NCBI RefSeq assembly: GCF_900631615.1
Contig: NZ_LR131273.1
Location: 1,922,001-1,986,000 of the forward strand
DNA length: 64,000 nt
Direction: 5' to 3'
Source: Tsukamurella paurometabola
GTDB taxonomy: Bacteria > Actinomycetota > Actinomycetes > Mycobacteriales > Mycobacteriaceae
The stretch's first letter is position 1. Each line of letters begins with the position of its first letter. The notes beneath the pieces were generated by a model that ran no database searches, was not told the DNA's origin, and was given only the letters and a program-made list of their open reading frames with translations. The position numbers and the translations under genes are program-made. Shown here in pieces: positions 24,163-32,700 of this stretch.

Positions 24163-25358
24163 CCGGTTCGACCTGGGTCGACGTGATCGTCGTCGTCCTG
24201 ATGATCCTCGCCGCGATCTCCGGCTACCGGCAGGGCGCGGCCGCCTCCGTGCTCGCGTTCATCGGCGTCGTGCTCGGCGCCGCCGCCGGCGTCCTGCTGG
24301 CTCCGCACGTCCTCGGTTCGGTCGACGACGCGAAGGGCCGCCTGCTCCTCGGCGTCGGCCTGCTGGCCGGGCTCGTCATCATCGGTGAGCTCTCCGGCAT
24401 GGTGCTCGGGCGTGCGGTGCGCAGCTCGATCCGCAGCACCGGCCTGCGCACCGTCGACTCCGGTGTGGGCGCCGTGGTGCAGGTCGGGGCTCTGCTGGTG
24501 GCCGCATGGCTGGTCGCGATCCCGCTGACGTCGGCCGCGGCGCCGCAGGTGTCCCGGTCCGTCAACGGCTCCGCTGTGCTGGGAGCGGTCAACGAGTTCG
24601 CGAAGGTCGTCGGCGCCGACGGCCTGCCCCAGAAGTTCTCCGCGATCATCGACGACTCCGGGCTGCCGCAGGCGCTGGGCCCGTTCGTCAACACCCCGGT
24701 CGTGAGCGTCGAGACCCCCGATCGCGTCGACTTCACGGACCCCGCGGTGCAGCGCGTCCGCTCCTCCGTCGTCCGCATCGACGGCCAGGCCCCGTCGTGC
24801 AGCCGCGCGCTGGAGGGCTCCGGCTTCGTCGCGACGCCCGGCCGGGTGGTCACCAACGCGCACGTCGTCGCCGGCACCCGGAGCGTGCAGGTCACCGTCG
24901 ACGGCACCAAGAAGTACAGCGCGCAGGTCGTCTACTTCGACGCGCAGACCGACGTCGCCGTGCTGAACGTGCCCGGCCTGCAGGCAAAGCCGCTCCGCAT
25001 CGTCTTCAACGGCGCCAAGCCCGGTGACCCCGGCTTCGTGCTCGGCTACCCGGGCGGTGGCCCGCTCACCCTCTCCTCGTCACGGGTGCGGAGCCAGCAG
25101 ACCCTCGAGGGCCGCAACATCTACCGGGACGCGCAGGTGCGGCGCGACGTCTACCTGCTCCGCGGGCAGGTCCGCCCCGGCAACTCGGGCGGCCCCGTCT
25201 TCGACCGGGACGGCAACGTGGTCGGCGTGATCTTCGGCGTGGCCGTCGACGACGCCGACACCGCCTTCGCGCTCACCGCCAAGCAGGTCGAGCCCGCGCT
25301 GCAGGCGGGGACCACCGCCACGGCGGGCGTCTCGACGGGGGCCTGCGTCAACCGCTGA
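24159..25358 (+). CDS. marP: MarP-type membrane serine protease
   Basis: A 399-residue protease with four N-terminal membrane helices (CvpA-like, residues 7-125) and a periplasmic chymotrypsin-like domain. The catalytic triad is His235 (TNAHVVAG), Asp265 (AQTDVAVL) and Ser343 (RPGNSGGPVF), almost the same numbering as M. tuberculosis MarP (Rv3671c: His235, Asp264, Ser343). Cys214 and Cys397 could form the known regulatory disulfide. MarP processes the peptidoglycan hydrolase RipA and is needed for acid resistance. ATG 24159 overlaps the Nudix stop. Confidence 0.95.
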   Translation: MTGSTWVDVIVVVLMILAAISGYRQGAAASVLAFIGVVLGAAAGVLLAPHVLGSVDDAKGRLLLGVGLLAGLVIIGELSGMVLGRAVRSSIRSTGLRTVDSGVGAVVQVGALLVAAWLVAIPLTSAAAPQVSRSVNGSAVLGAVNEFAKVVGADGLPQKFSAIIDDSGLPQALGPFVNTPVVSVETPDRVDFTDPAVQRVRSSVVRIDGQAPSCSRALEGSGFVATPGRVVTNAHVVAGTRSVQVTVDGTKKYSAQVVYFDAQTDVAVLNVPGLQAKPLRIVFNGAKPGDPGFVLGYPGGGPLTLSSSRVRSQQTLEGRNIYRDAQVRRDVYLLRGQVRPGNSGGPVFDRDGNVVGVIFGVAVDDADTAFALTAKQVEPALQAGTTATAGVSTGACVNR

Positions 25359-25412
25359 CCCGATACCGCGCCCCGCCGGCCCGTCCGCGCGGCACCGTCG
25401 GGCGCCGGCGAC

Positions 25413-26378
25413 TCAGGGCAGCAGCCGGGGGCCCGGCAGGCTCGCGAGGAAGTCCACGAGCTGCGGCCCGACGGTGCCGGGCGCCTCCTCGTGCGCGTAG
25501 TGTCCGGCGTTCTCGACGACCCGGACGCGGTAGTCGGTGGCCCAGTCGTGGCTGGAGTAGACGGGCTGCGGCAGCACGTAGGGGTCCACGTCGCCGCGGA
25601 AGGCGAGTACCGGGATGTGCAGCCGCTGGTTCATGCTGCTGAGGAATCGCGCGCCGTCGGGGCGGAACTGGCTGCGCCAGGCCCAGCGGGCGTACTCGAG
25701 GGCGCTGTGCGCGGTGCCGGGGATCTGGATGGCGCTGCGGTAGCGGGGGAGTGCCTCGGCGTAGTCCGCGGTGCGCCGCCACGTAGCGCCGCTGCGCGCG
25801 GCGTACACGGCCCCGATCTCGGCGCCGTCGTCGCGCGTGAGGCGGTCCTCGGCGACGCGGGGGAGCTGCGCGAAAGTGATGGGGCCCAGCATCGCCGAGC
25901 GTTGCTCCTTGTTGCGCAGTGCAGAACGTTTGAGGGCGATCGGGTGCGGGGAGGAGATGACCGCGATCGCGGAGACCACCCGCGGGTGCAGGGTGGCCGC
26001 CGCCCAGCAGCCGAGCCCGCCCTCGCCGTGTCCGACGACGGCCGCCGAGGTGTGGCCGAGCGCGCGGACGAGTCCCGCGACGTCGCCGGAGAGGGTCCAG
26101 CCGTCGTAGCCGCGCGGCGGCTTGTCACTGTCGCCGTAGCCGCGCAGATCGAATGCGACGGCCCGGTAGCCCGCGTCGTGCAGCTGCGGCAGGAGGTGCC
26201 GCCAGCTCCACCAGAAGCCGCCGAAGCCGTGCAGCAGCACCACGAGCCGCCGGTCCGGATCGGGATCGCTGCCCTCCGGCCGGTACTCGACGGCGTGCAG
26301 CCGGATGCCGTTGGCGCGCACGTCGAGGTGCTCCCACGGGCCGGGGAACCGGACGCTCGACGGATCGGGACTGGTCAC
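25413..26378 (-). CDS. EphE-like alpha/beta hydrolase lacking the usual nucleophile
   Basis: A 321-residue alpha/beta-hydrolase-fold protein matching Rv3670 in position. The oxyanion turn HGFGGFWWSW (about residues 50-59) and the strand-4 region FDLRGYGDSDKPPRGYDG are typical of epoxide hydrolases. The nucleophile elbow, normally GHDxGG or GHSxGG, reads VVGHGEGGLGCWAA, with glycine where Asp or Ser is expected. The acid and base regions seem kept (RGDVDPYVLP, ENAGHYAHEEAP). It may be an inactive or altered enzyme, or one using a different residue. Convergent with marP. Confidence 0.85.
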   Translation of the reverse strand: MTSPDPSSVRFPGPWEHLDVRANGIRLHAVEYRPEGSDPDPDRRLVVLLHGFGGFWWSWRHLLPQLHDAGYRAVAFDLRGYGDSDKPPRGYDGWTLSGDVAGLVRALGHTSAAVVGHGEGGLGCWAAATLHPRVVSAIAVISSPHPIALKRSALRNKEQRSAMLGPITFAQLPRVAEDRLTRDDGAEIGAVYAARSGATWRRTADYAEALPRYRSAIQIPGTAHSALEYARWAWRSQFRPDGARFLSSMNQRLHIPVLAFRGDVDPYVLPQPVYSSHDWATDYRVRVVENAGHYAHEEAPGTVGPQLVDFLASLPGPRLLP

Positions 26379-26402
26379 CGGTGGTGCCTCGGGGTCGTGC
26401 CG

Positions 26403-26912
26403 TCAGCGTCGCTCGACGGTCGACGGTGCGTCCGACGGCTTCCGGAGGGCGGCCGGGGCGGCCTCGCTCTTGAGCATCGACTGCGACTCCTTGAGCGAGG
26501 CGATGGTCTTCTGCGGGCCCTTGATGCGCTTGACCTTGAGGTAGCCGAGGAACGCCGCGATCCCGGCCACGAGCAGCATGAGGACGAAGACGATGAGGGA
26601 CGCGGCCCACATCGGCAGCCACACGTTGAGCAGCCAGGTGAGGAAGAAGAAGAAGAAGAACGACGAGTACAGGGCGACGACGCCCGCGACGGCGAAGAAC
26701 GCGGAGCCCGTGGCGGCCTTCTTGACGTCCCGCATGGTCTCGGCCTTGGCCAGCTCGACCTCGGCGCGGACCAGCGACGAGACCTGCGCCGATGCGTCCC
26801 GCACCAGGCTGCCGATCGTGGGATCGCCCGAGGCGGTCACGTTGGGATCGGTGAGCGGGATCGCCGAGAGCGTCCGCGGGGTCCCGCCGGTGGGTGTGCT
26901 GTCCAAGCTCAC
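26403..26912 (-). CDS. Holin-superfamily (YqjE-like) membrane protein
   Basis: A 169-residue protein of the actinobacterial phage-holin/YqjE family, counterpart of Rv3669. The N-terminal 60 residues are amphipathic (TIGSLVRDASAQVSSLVRAEVELAKAETM), then come two membrane helices: FFAVAGVVALYSSFFFFFFLTWLL, which has an unbroken run of six phenylalanines, and WAASLIVFVLMLLVAGIAAFLGYL. A charged C-terminal tail follows. AGGAGG lies just upstream of the ATG. Despite the family name there is no nearby phage. Its role is probably in envelope or division; that is unproven. Confidence 0.85.
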   Translation of the reverse strand: MSLDSTPTGGTPRTLSAIPLTDPNVTASGDPTIGSLVRDASAQVSSLVRAEVELAKAETMRDVKKAATGSAFFAVAGVVALYSSFFFFFFLTWLLNVWLPMWAASLIVFVLMLLVAGIAAFLGYLKVKRIKGPQKTIASLKESQSMLKSEAAPAALRKPSDAPSTVERR

Positions 26913-27009
26913 TGTGGTCCTCCTCTAGTTGGTAGTCATCGTGCCAGAGGTCACCCCCGCGTGTCCGCGCGACCACGACGTGTCGACCTCTTCGGCCGCA
27001 CGGGGCCCG

Positions 27010-28224
27010 TTACGCGGCCTGGTGCGCCCTCCCGCGCCGCAGCAGCAACAGCGCGCCGATCACGGACGCCGCGACCGAGGTGAGCAGCACCGCGGCCTTC
27101 GCGAGATCGGCCTCGCCCTCGGGTAGCGCGAGCTCGGCCACCAGCAGGCTGACGGTGAAGCCGATCGCGCCGAGCACGCTGAGCGCCAGGATGTCCCGGT
27201 TGTCGAGGCCCTCGGGACGCTCGGCGAGCCGCAGCTTGACCGCGACCACGCTGGCCCCGGAGATGCCGATGATCTTGCCGAAGAACAGGCCGATCATGAT
27301 GCCCAGGGCCAGCTCGTCGGTGAACAGCTCCCGGAAGACCTCGCCGTTGACGGCGACGCCGGAGGCGAAGAACGCGAAGATCGGCACGCACACCAGGGCC
27401 GAGATCGGCTGGATCCGGTGCTCGAGCCGCTCGGCGGGCGACTCCTGCTCGCCCGGGTCCGGCTTGACCCGGGTGAGCAGGCCCAGCATGACGCCGGCGA
27501 TCGTCGCGTGCACGCCGGACTGCAGCATGGCCACCCACACCACGATCGCGATCGGTACGTAGTAGAGGGGCGTGGTGATCCGACGGTGCTGGCCGAACCA
27601 GTAGAGCGCGCAGCCGGCGGCCGCGACGGCCAGCCAGCCGATCTTGAGATCGCCGGCGAAGAGCACTGCGATCACGGCGATCGCGATGAGGTCGTCGACC
27701 ACGGCGAGCCCGAGCAGGAAGACCCGCGCGCCCGACGGCAGCCGCGATCCGATGAGCGAGAGGATGCCCAGCGCGAAGGCGATGTCGGTGGCGATGGGGA
27801 TGGCCCACGCACTCTCGATGTACGGGTTGTCGCGGGCGATGCCGAAGGCGATGACGGCGGGCACGACGACGCCGCCGACCGCGCACAGCACCGGCAGGGC
27901 GGCGCCGCGCACCGTCGACAGCTCGCCGACCACCAACTCACGCTTGAGCTCCAGGCCGGCGACGAAGAAGAAGATCGCGAGCAGGCCGTCCTTGGCCCAG
28001 TCCGCGAGCGAGAGCCGCAGGTGGAGGGAGTGGCCGAAGATCGTCCAGTCGTCGCTGCCCACCGTGATCTCGGCGAGGTGGGCGTAGCTCTCGGACCATG
28101 GGGAATTGGCCCACAGGAGTGCGATCGCCGCCGCGATGAGAAGGGCTGTGCCGCCGACGGTCTCGGTGCGCAGGAAGCGGATCAACGCCCGTGAGGCCCG
28201 GAAGCGGGGCGGTGCGTCGTTCAT
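27010..28224 (-). CDS. nhaA: Na+/H+ antiporter NhaA
   Basis: A 404-residue antiporter exchanging cytosolic Na+ for external H+. The two functional regions are AIPIATDIAFALGIL (Asp equivalent to E. coli Asp133) and LAVVDDLIAIAVIAVLF (the Asp163/Asp164 pair). ELKRELVVGEL matches the conserved loop. About 12 membrane helices are present. The C-terminal end has an extra Arg-rich tail. ATG 28224 is divergent from the MHS-type transporter gene (79-base spacer). Confidence 0.95.
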   Translation of the reverse strand: MNDAPPRFRASRALIRFLRTETVGGTALLIAAAIALLWANSPWSESYAHLAEITVGSDDWTIFGHSLHLRLSLADWAKDGLLAIFFFVAGLELKRELVVGELSTVRGAALPVLCAVGGVVVPAVIAFGIARDNPYIESAWAIPIATDIAFALGILSLIGSRLPSGARVFLLGLAVVDDLIAIAVIAVLFAGDLKIGWLAVAAAGCALYWFGQHRRITTPLYYVPIAIVVWVAMLQSGVHATIAGVMLGLLTRVKPDPGEQESPAERLEHRIQPISALVCVPIFAFFASGVAVNGEVFRELFTDELALGIMIGLFFGKIIGISGASVVAVKLRLAERPEGLDNRDILALSVLGAIGFTVSLLVAELALPEGEADLAKAAVLLTSVAASVIGALLLLRRGRAHQAA

Positions 28225-28303
28225 TCGTCGACGGTACCGCACGTGCCGACGGTGACCCGGGTCACCGCAGGTGGTCGCCGGTGCCCCGCGTAATCTCTGC
28301 GCA

Positions 28304-29623
28304 ATGAATCGCAGGCGAATCGTCGTCGCCTCCATGGTGGGCACCACCATCGAGTTCTTCGACTTCTACATCTACGCGACCGCGGCAGTGCTGGTCTTCC
28401 CCACCCTGTTCTTCCCGAAGGGCGACGACACCGCGGCGCTGCTCGCCTCGTTCGCGACCTTCGGCCTGGCCTTCGCGGCGCGGCCCCTGGGGTCGATCCT
28501 GTTCGGCCACTTCGGCGACCGCGTCGGGCGCAAGGCGACGCTGGTGGGCTCACTGCTCACGATGGGCATCGCGACCTTCCTCATCGGCGTGCTCCCCACG
28601 TTCGACCAGGTGGGGTACTGGGCGCCGGCGCTCCTCGCCGTGATGCGCTTCGCGCAGGGGCTCGGCCTGGGTGGCGAGTGGTCGGGCGCCGCCCTGCTGG
28701 CGACCGAGACCGCCGCGCCGGGCAAGCGCGCCTGGGCGGCCATGTGGCCGCAGCTGGGCGCGCCCTTCGGCTTCTTCCTCGCCAACGGCACCTTCCTCGT
28801 GATCATGCAGCTGATGGACTTCGACTCGAAGACGTCGGGCGCGAACCACGCGTTCATGACATGGGGCTGGCGCATCCCCTTCCTCGCCTCCGCGGTCATG
28901 GTGATCGTCGGCCTGTACGTCCGTCTCAAGCTCACCGAGACCCCGGTGTTCGCGAAGGCCGTCGAGGAGGGGAAGAAGGTCAAGGCGCCGCTGGGTGAGG
29001 TGCTGCGCACCGCGTGGCGGCCGCTGATCATCGGCACCTTCGTCATGGTCGCCACGTACACGCTGTTCTACCTCGTGACCACGTGGATCGTGTCCTACGG
29101 CACCGGCAAGGTGGTCGACAAGTCGGGCGTCAAGCTCGGCATCTCGTACATCGACTTCCTCCAGATGCAGCTCATCGCGGTGCTGTTCTTCGCCGCGTTC
29201 GTCGCGGTCTCCGGCTACTTCGCCGATCGCATCGGCCGCCGCAAGGTGCTGATCGTGGTGACGCTCGCGATCATCGCCTACGGCCTGTCGTTCCACTGGA
29301 TCCTCGACCCGTCGACGACCACGCAGGGCACGATGCTCGCCGTCCTCATCGCGGGCCTCACGCTCATGGGCATGACCTTCGGGCCGATGAGTGCCGTTCT
29401 GCCGGAGCTGTTCGCCACCAACGTCCGCTACACGGGCAGCGGCATCTCGTACAACTTCGCGTCGATCCTCGGCGCCGCCATCGCGCCGTTCATCGCCACC
29501 TGGCTGGTGAGCGACTACGGCGTCGGCTGGGTGGGCGTCTACCTCGCGCTCGCCGGCGGCGCGACCCTCGTCGCGCTCCTCGTGATGCACGAGACCCGCG
29601 ACGTGGCGCTCGACGAGGTCTGA
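28304..29623 (+). CDS. MHS-family MFS transporter (ProP/KgtP-like)
   Basis: A 439-residue metabolite:H+ symporter-type MFS protein. The N-terminal GTTIEFFDFYIYATAAVLVFP and RPLGSILFGHFGDRVGRKATL (loop 2-3) are typical of the MHS group, which includes ProP, KgtP and ShiA. The middle loop AFRLG-type motif is replaced by FAQGLGLGGEWSGAALLATE, also characteristic. Substrates are organic acids or osmolytes; the exact one cannot be told. It ends at a strong bidirectional terminator shared with the giant gene. Confidence 0.9.
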   Translation: MNRRRIVVASMVGTTIEFFDFYIYATAAVLVFPTLFFPKGDDTAALLASFATFGLAFAARPLGSILFGHFGDRVGRKATLVGSLLTMGIATFLIGVLPTFDQVGYWAPALLAVMRFAQGLGLGGEWSGAALLATETAAPGKRAWAAMWPQLGAPFGFFLANGTFLVIMQLMDFDSKTSGANHAFMTWGWRIPFLASAVMVIVGLYVRLKLTETPVFAKAVEEGKKVKAPLGEVLRTAWRPLIIGTFVMVATYTLFYLVTTWIVSYGTGKVVDKSGVKLGISYIDFLQMQLIAVLFFAAFVAVSGYFADRIGRRKVLIVVTLAIIAYGLSFHWILDPSTTTQGTMLAVLIAGLTLMGMTFGPMSAVLPELFATNVRYTGSGISYNFASILGAAIAPFIATWLVSDYGVGWVGVYLALAGGATLVALLVMHETRDVALDEV

Positions 29624-29714
29624 CCGGCACCGTTCGCGGGCCCGGCGGAAGCACTCGATCCGCCTCGCTCGCACGGCCATCCGGCGACCTCTCGGCGGAT
29701 TCGGGCCGGAACGC

Positions 29715-29749
29715 ACGACGGTGCCGACCGGATCGGTCGGCACCGTCGT
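29715..29749. terminator. Strong bidirectional terminator
   Basis: A perfect 16-base inverted repeat, ACGACGGTGCCGACCG (29715-29730) with CGGTCGGCACCGTCGT (29734-29749) and a 3-base loop, lies between the convergent MHS transporter and the giant rod-protein gene, 13 bases from the end of the latter. Confidence 0.85.
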
Positions 29750-29761
29750 GGCGGTGGGGGA

Positions 29762-32700
29762 TCAGCCCGCGCCGACCAGCGAGCCGGAGTCGGACGACGA
29801 TCCGCTCGAGTCGGAGCCGGTGGCGCCGGCGCTGCTCGATCCCGCGTCGCCCGACGTGCTCGAACCCGAACCGGTCGAACCCGAATCGGTCGAACCCGAG
29901 GTGCTGCCGGAGCCGGTCGAGCCCGAGGCGCTCGAGCCGGAGCTGCTCGAGCCGGAGCCCGTCGCGCCCGAGCCGTTCGACGCGGAACCCGTCGACGGGG
30001 CGCTGCTCGCACCCGCGTCGCCCGAGGCGCTCGAGCCGGAGCCGCTCGAACCGGAGCCGCTCGACGCCGTGCCGCCCGTCCCGGACGAGCTCGTGCCCGA
30101 GCCGGCCGTGCCCGAGCCGGCCGTGCCCGAGCCGGCCGTGCCCGAGCCGGCCGTGCCCGAGCCGGCCGACGTGCCGGCCGACGGTGCCGGGGCAGCGGTC
30201 GCACCGCTGGAGCCGGCGGCGGCCTGCTCGGCGGCGACCTTATCGGCGGCCGCACGCTCTGCAGCACTGCGATCCACCGGGTTCCGTGCGGCCTCGGCCG
30301 CGGCCTTGTCGGCGGCGACCTTCGCCTCCGCGGCGCGCGCCGCGGCCTCCCGGGCCTTCGCCTCGGCAGAGCTCAGGTCGCGCGAACCCGCCTCGGCGGC
30401 GGTCTTGTCGGCGGTGGCTTTGTCGGTGGCGGCTTTGTCGGCTGCGGCTTGGGCGGCTGCGGCTTGGTCGGTCATGGCTTTGTCGATGGCGGTCTTGTCG
30501 GCTGCTGCCTTGTCGGCGGTGGCCTTGGCGGCGTTGGCCTGGTCGGCTGCGGCTTGTGCTGCGGTGGTGGCGTCGGTGGCGGCCTTGGCTGCGGCTGCGG
30601 TGGCGGCTGCGGCTTGGTCGGCTGCGGCCTTGGCGGCGGTGGCCTGGTCGGCTGCGGTGGTGGCGGCGGCTGCCTTGTCGGCGGCGGTGGCCTGGCGGGC
30701 GTCGGCGGTTTCCTTGGCGGCGGTGGCCTTCTCGGCCGCGGCGGTCTTGTCGGCTGCGGTCTTGTCGGCGGTTTCCTTGGCTGCGGTGGCCTTCTCGGCT
30801 GCTGCGGCGGAGGCGTCGGCGGCCTGTTGTGCGGCGGTGGCCTTGTCGGTGGCCGCGGTGGCGGCGTCGGTGGCCTGCTGCTGTGCGGCGGCGGCGTCGG
30901 CTGCGGACTTGTCGGCGGTGGCCTGGGCCTGTGCGGATGCCTCGGCTGCGGACTTGTCGGCTGCGGCCTTGGCGGCTGCTGCGGTGGCGGCGTCGGTGGC
31001 CTGCTGCTGTGCGGCGGCGGCGTCGGCTGCGGACTTGTCCGCGGTGGCCTGGGCCTGTGCGGAGTCGTTGGCGCGCTGCTGATCGGCGGCGGCCTGGGCG
31101 GCTGCTGCCGTGGCGGCGGCTGCGGTGTCGGCGGCCTTCTTGTCGGCGTCGGCGCGTTCGGTCGCTGCGGTGTCGGCGGCGGTCCTGGCGGTGTCGGCGG
31201 CGGTCTTGTCCGCGGCTGCCTGGTCGGCTGCGGTCTTGGCGGCGGCCGCGGTGTCGGCGGCGGTCTTGTCGGCTGCTGCGCGGTCGGCGGCGGCCTTGTC
31301 CGCTGTTGCCTTGGCCGCTGCCGCCTGGTCGGCGGTGGTCTTTGCGGCGTCGGCGGCTGCCCGGTCGGCTGCCGTGGCGTCGCTGAGGGTCTTGGCGGCG
31401 TCGGCGGCGGACTGCTGTGCCGCGGCCTGGTCGGCGGTGGCCTGGTCGGCTGCGGCCTTGGCGGCGGCTGCCTGGTCGGCTGCGGTCTTGGCGGCGGCTG
31501 CCTGGTCGGCCGCCCGCTGCGCCGCGTCGGCGGCGGCCTTGTCGGCTGCGGCCTTGTCGGCGGCGGCCTTGTCCGCTGTCGCCTGGTCGGCTGCGGCCTT
31601 GTCGGCGGCGGCCTGCGCGGCTTCGCCGGCCTGCTGCTGCGCGGCGGCGGCGTCCGAGCGTGCCTGGTCGGCTGCGGTCTTGGCGGCGGCTGCCTGGTCG
31701 GCTGCGGTCTTGGCGGCGGCCGCCTTCTCGGCGGCGACCTTCTGCGCGGCGGCTACCGCGTCGGCGTTGCCGGCGGCGTCGGCCGCGTCCTGGCGGGCCT
31801 TGGCTGCCTCGGCCTCTGCCTTGTCGGCTGCGGCCTTGGCGGCGTCGGCGGCCGTCGTCGCTGCGGCTGCCTGCTCGACGGCGGCCTTGGCCGCTGCTGC
31901 GGTGTCGGCGGCGGTCTTGTCGGCGGTGGCTTTGTCGGTGGCGGCTTTGTCGGCTGCGGCCCTGTCGGCGGCGGCCTTCGCGGCCGCGGCCGCACTGGCC
32001 TCGGCGGCGTCGTCGGCAGCATCGGAGGCCGCGCGGGCGGCGCTCTCCGCGGCGGTCTGCTCCGTGGCGGCGCGGTCAGCGGCCGCGGTGTCCGCTGCCA
32101 CCTTGTCGGCGGCGGCCTTCGCGGAGGCGTCGGCGGCGCGCTGCGCGGCCGCCGCATCGGTCGCGGCACGATCCGCCGCGTCCTTGTCCGCGGTCGCCTT
32201 CTCGGCCGCGGCCCGGGCGTCGGCCGCCTTCGTCGCGGTGTCCTGCGCCGTGGCGTCCGCTGCGGTCTTCGCCGCCGCCGCGTCGGCCGCGGCCTGGTTC
32301 GCGGCGGCGAGCGCGGCCGCAGCGTTCTCGGCGGCCGTCCTGTCCGCTGCCGCCTTGTCGGCCGAAGCCTTCGCGATCGCAGCGGTGTCCGCGGCGACCC
32401 GATCCGCCGCGGTCCTCTCCGCGGCAGCGCGCTGGGCCTCAGCGGTGGCGGCCTTGGCGGCCTCGGCGGCCGCCGTGTCGGCGGCGGTCGCGTCGGCGGT
32501 CTTCGCAGCCGCGTCATCGGCCTTCTGCTGCGCGGCAGCGGCATCGGCCGCCGCCTGGTCGGCCGCCCGGCGGGCCGCCTCGGCAGCCGCCTGGTCGGAG
32601 GCCGCCTGGTCGGCGGCGGTCTTCGCCGCGGCATCGGCGTTCGCCCGAGCCGTAGCGGCATCCGCGGCCGCCTTGTCAGCTGCGGCCTTGGCTGCTCCCG

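Noticed and set aside
26403-26912. Holin-family gene considered as evidence of a prophage
   Set aside because: It lies in conserved chromosomal order next to an ephE-like gene and no lysin, terminase or structural phage gene is near.
30093-30167. Regular 15-bp repeats considered as a CRISPR-like or regulatory array
   Set aside because: The copies are directly adjacent with no spacers, are in frame, and encode GTAGS pentapeptides of the giant protein tail.
29014-31386. A plus-strand frame of 790 codons overlapping the MHS transporter gene and the giant gene
   Set aside because: It crosses a strong bidirectional terminator and encodes Arg/Pro-rich shadow sequence of two real genes.
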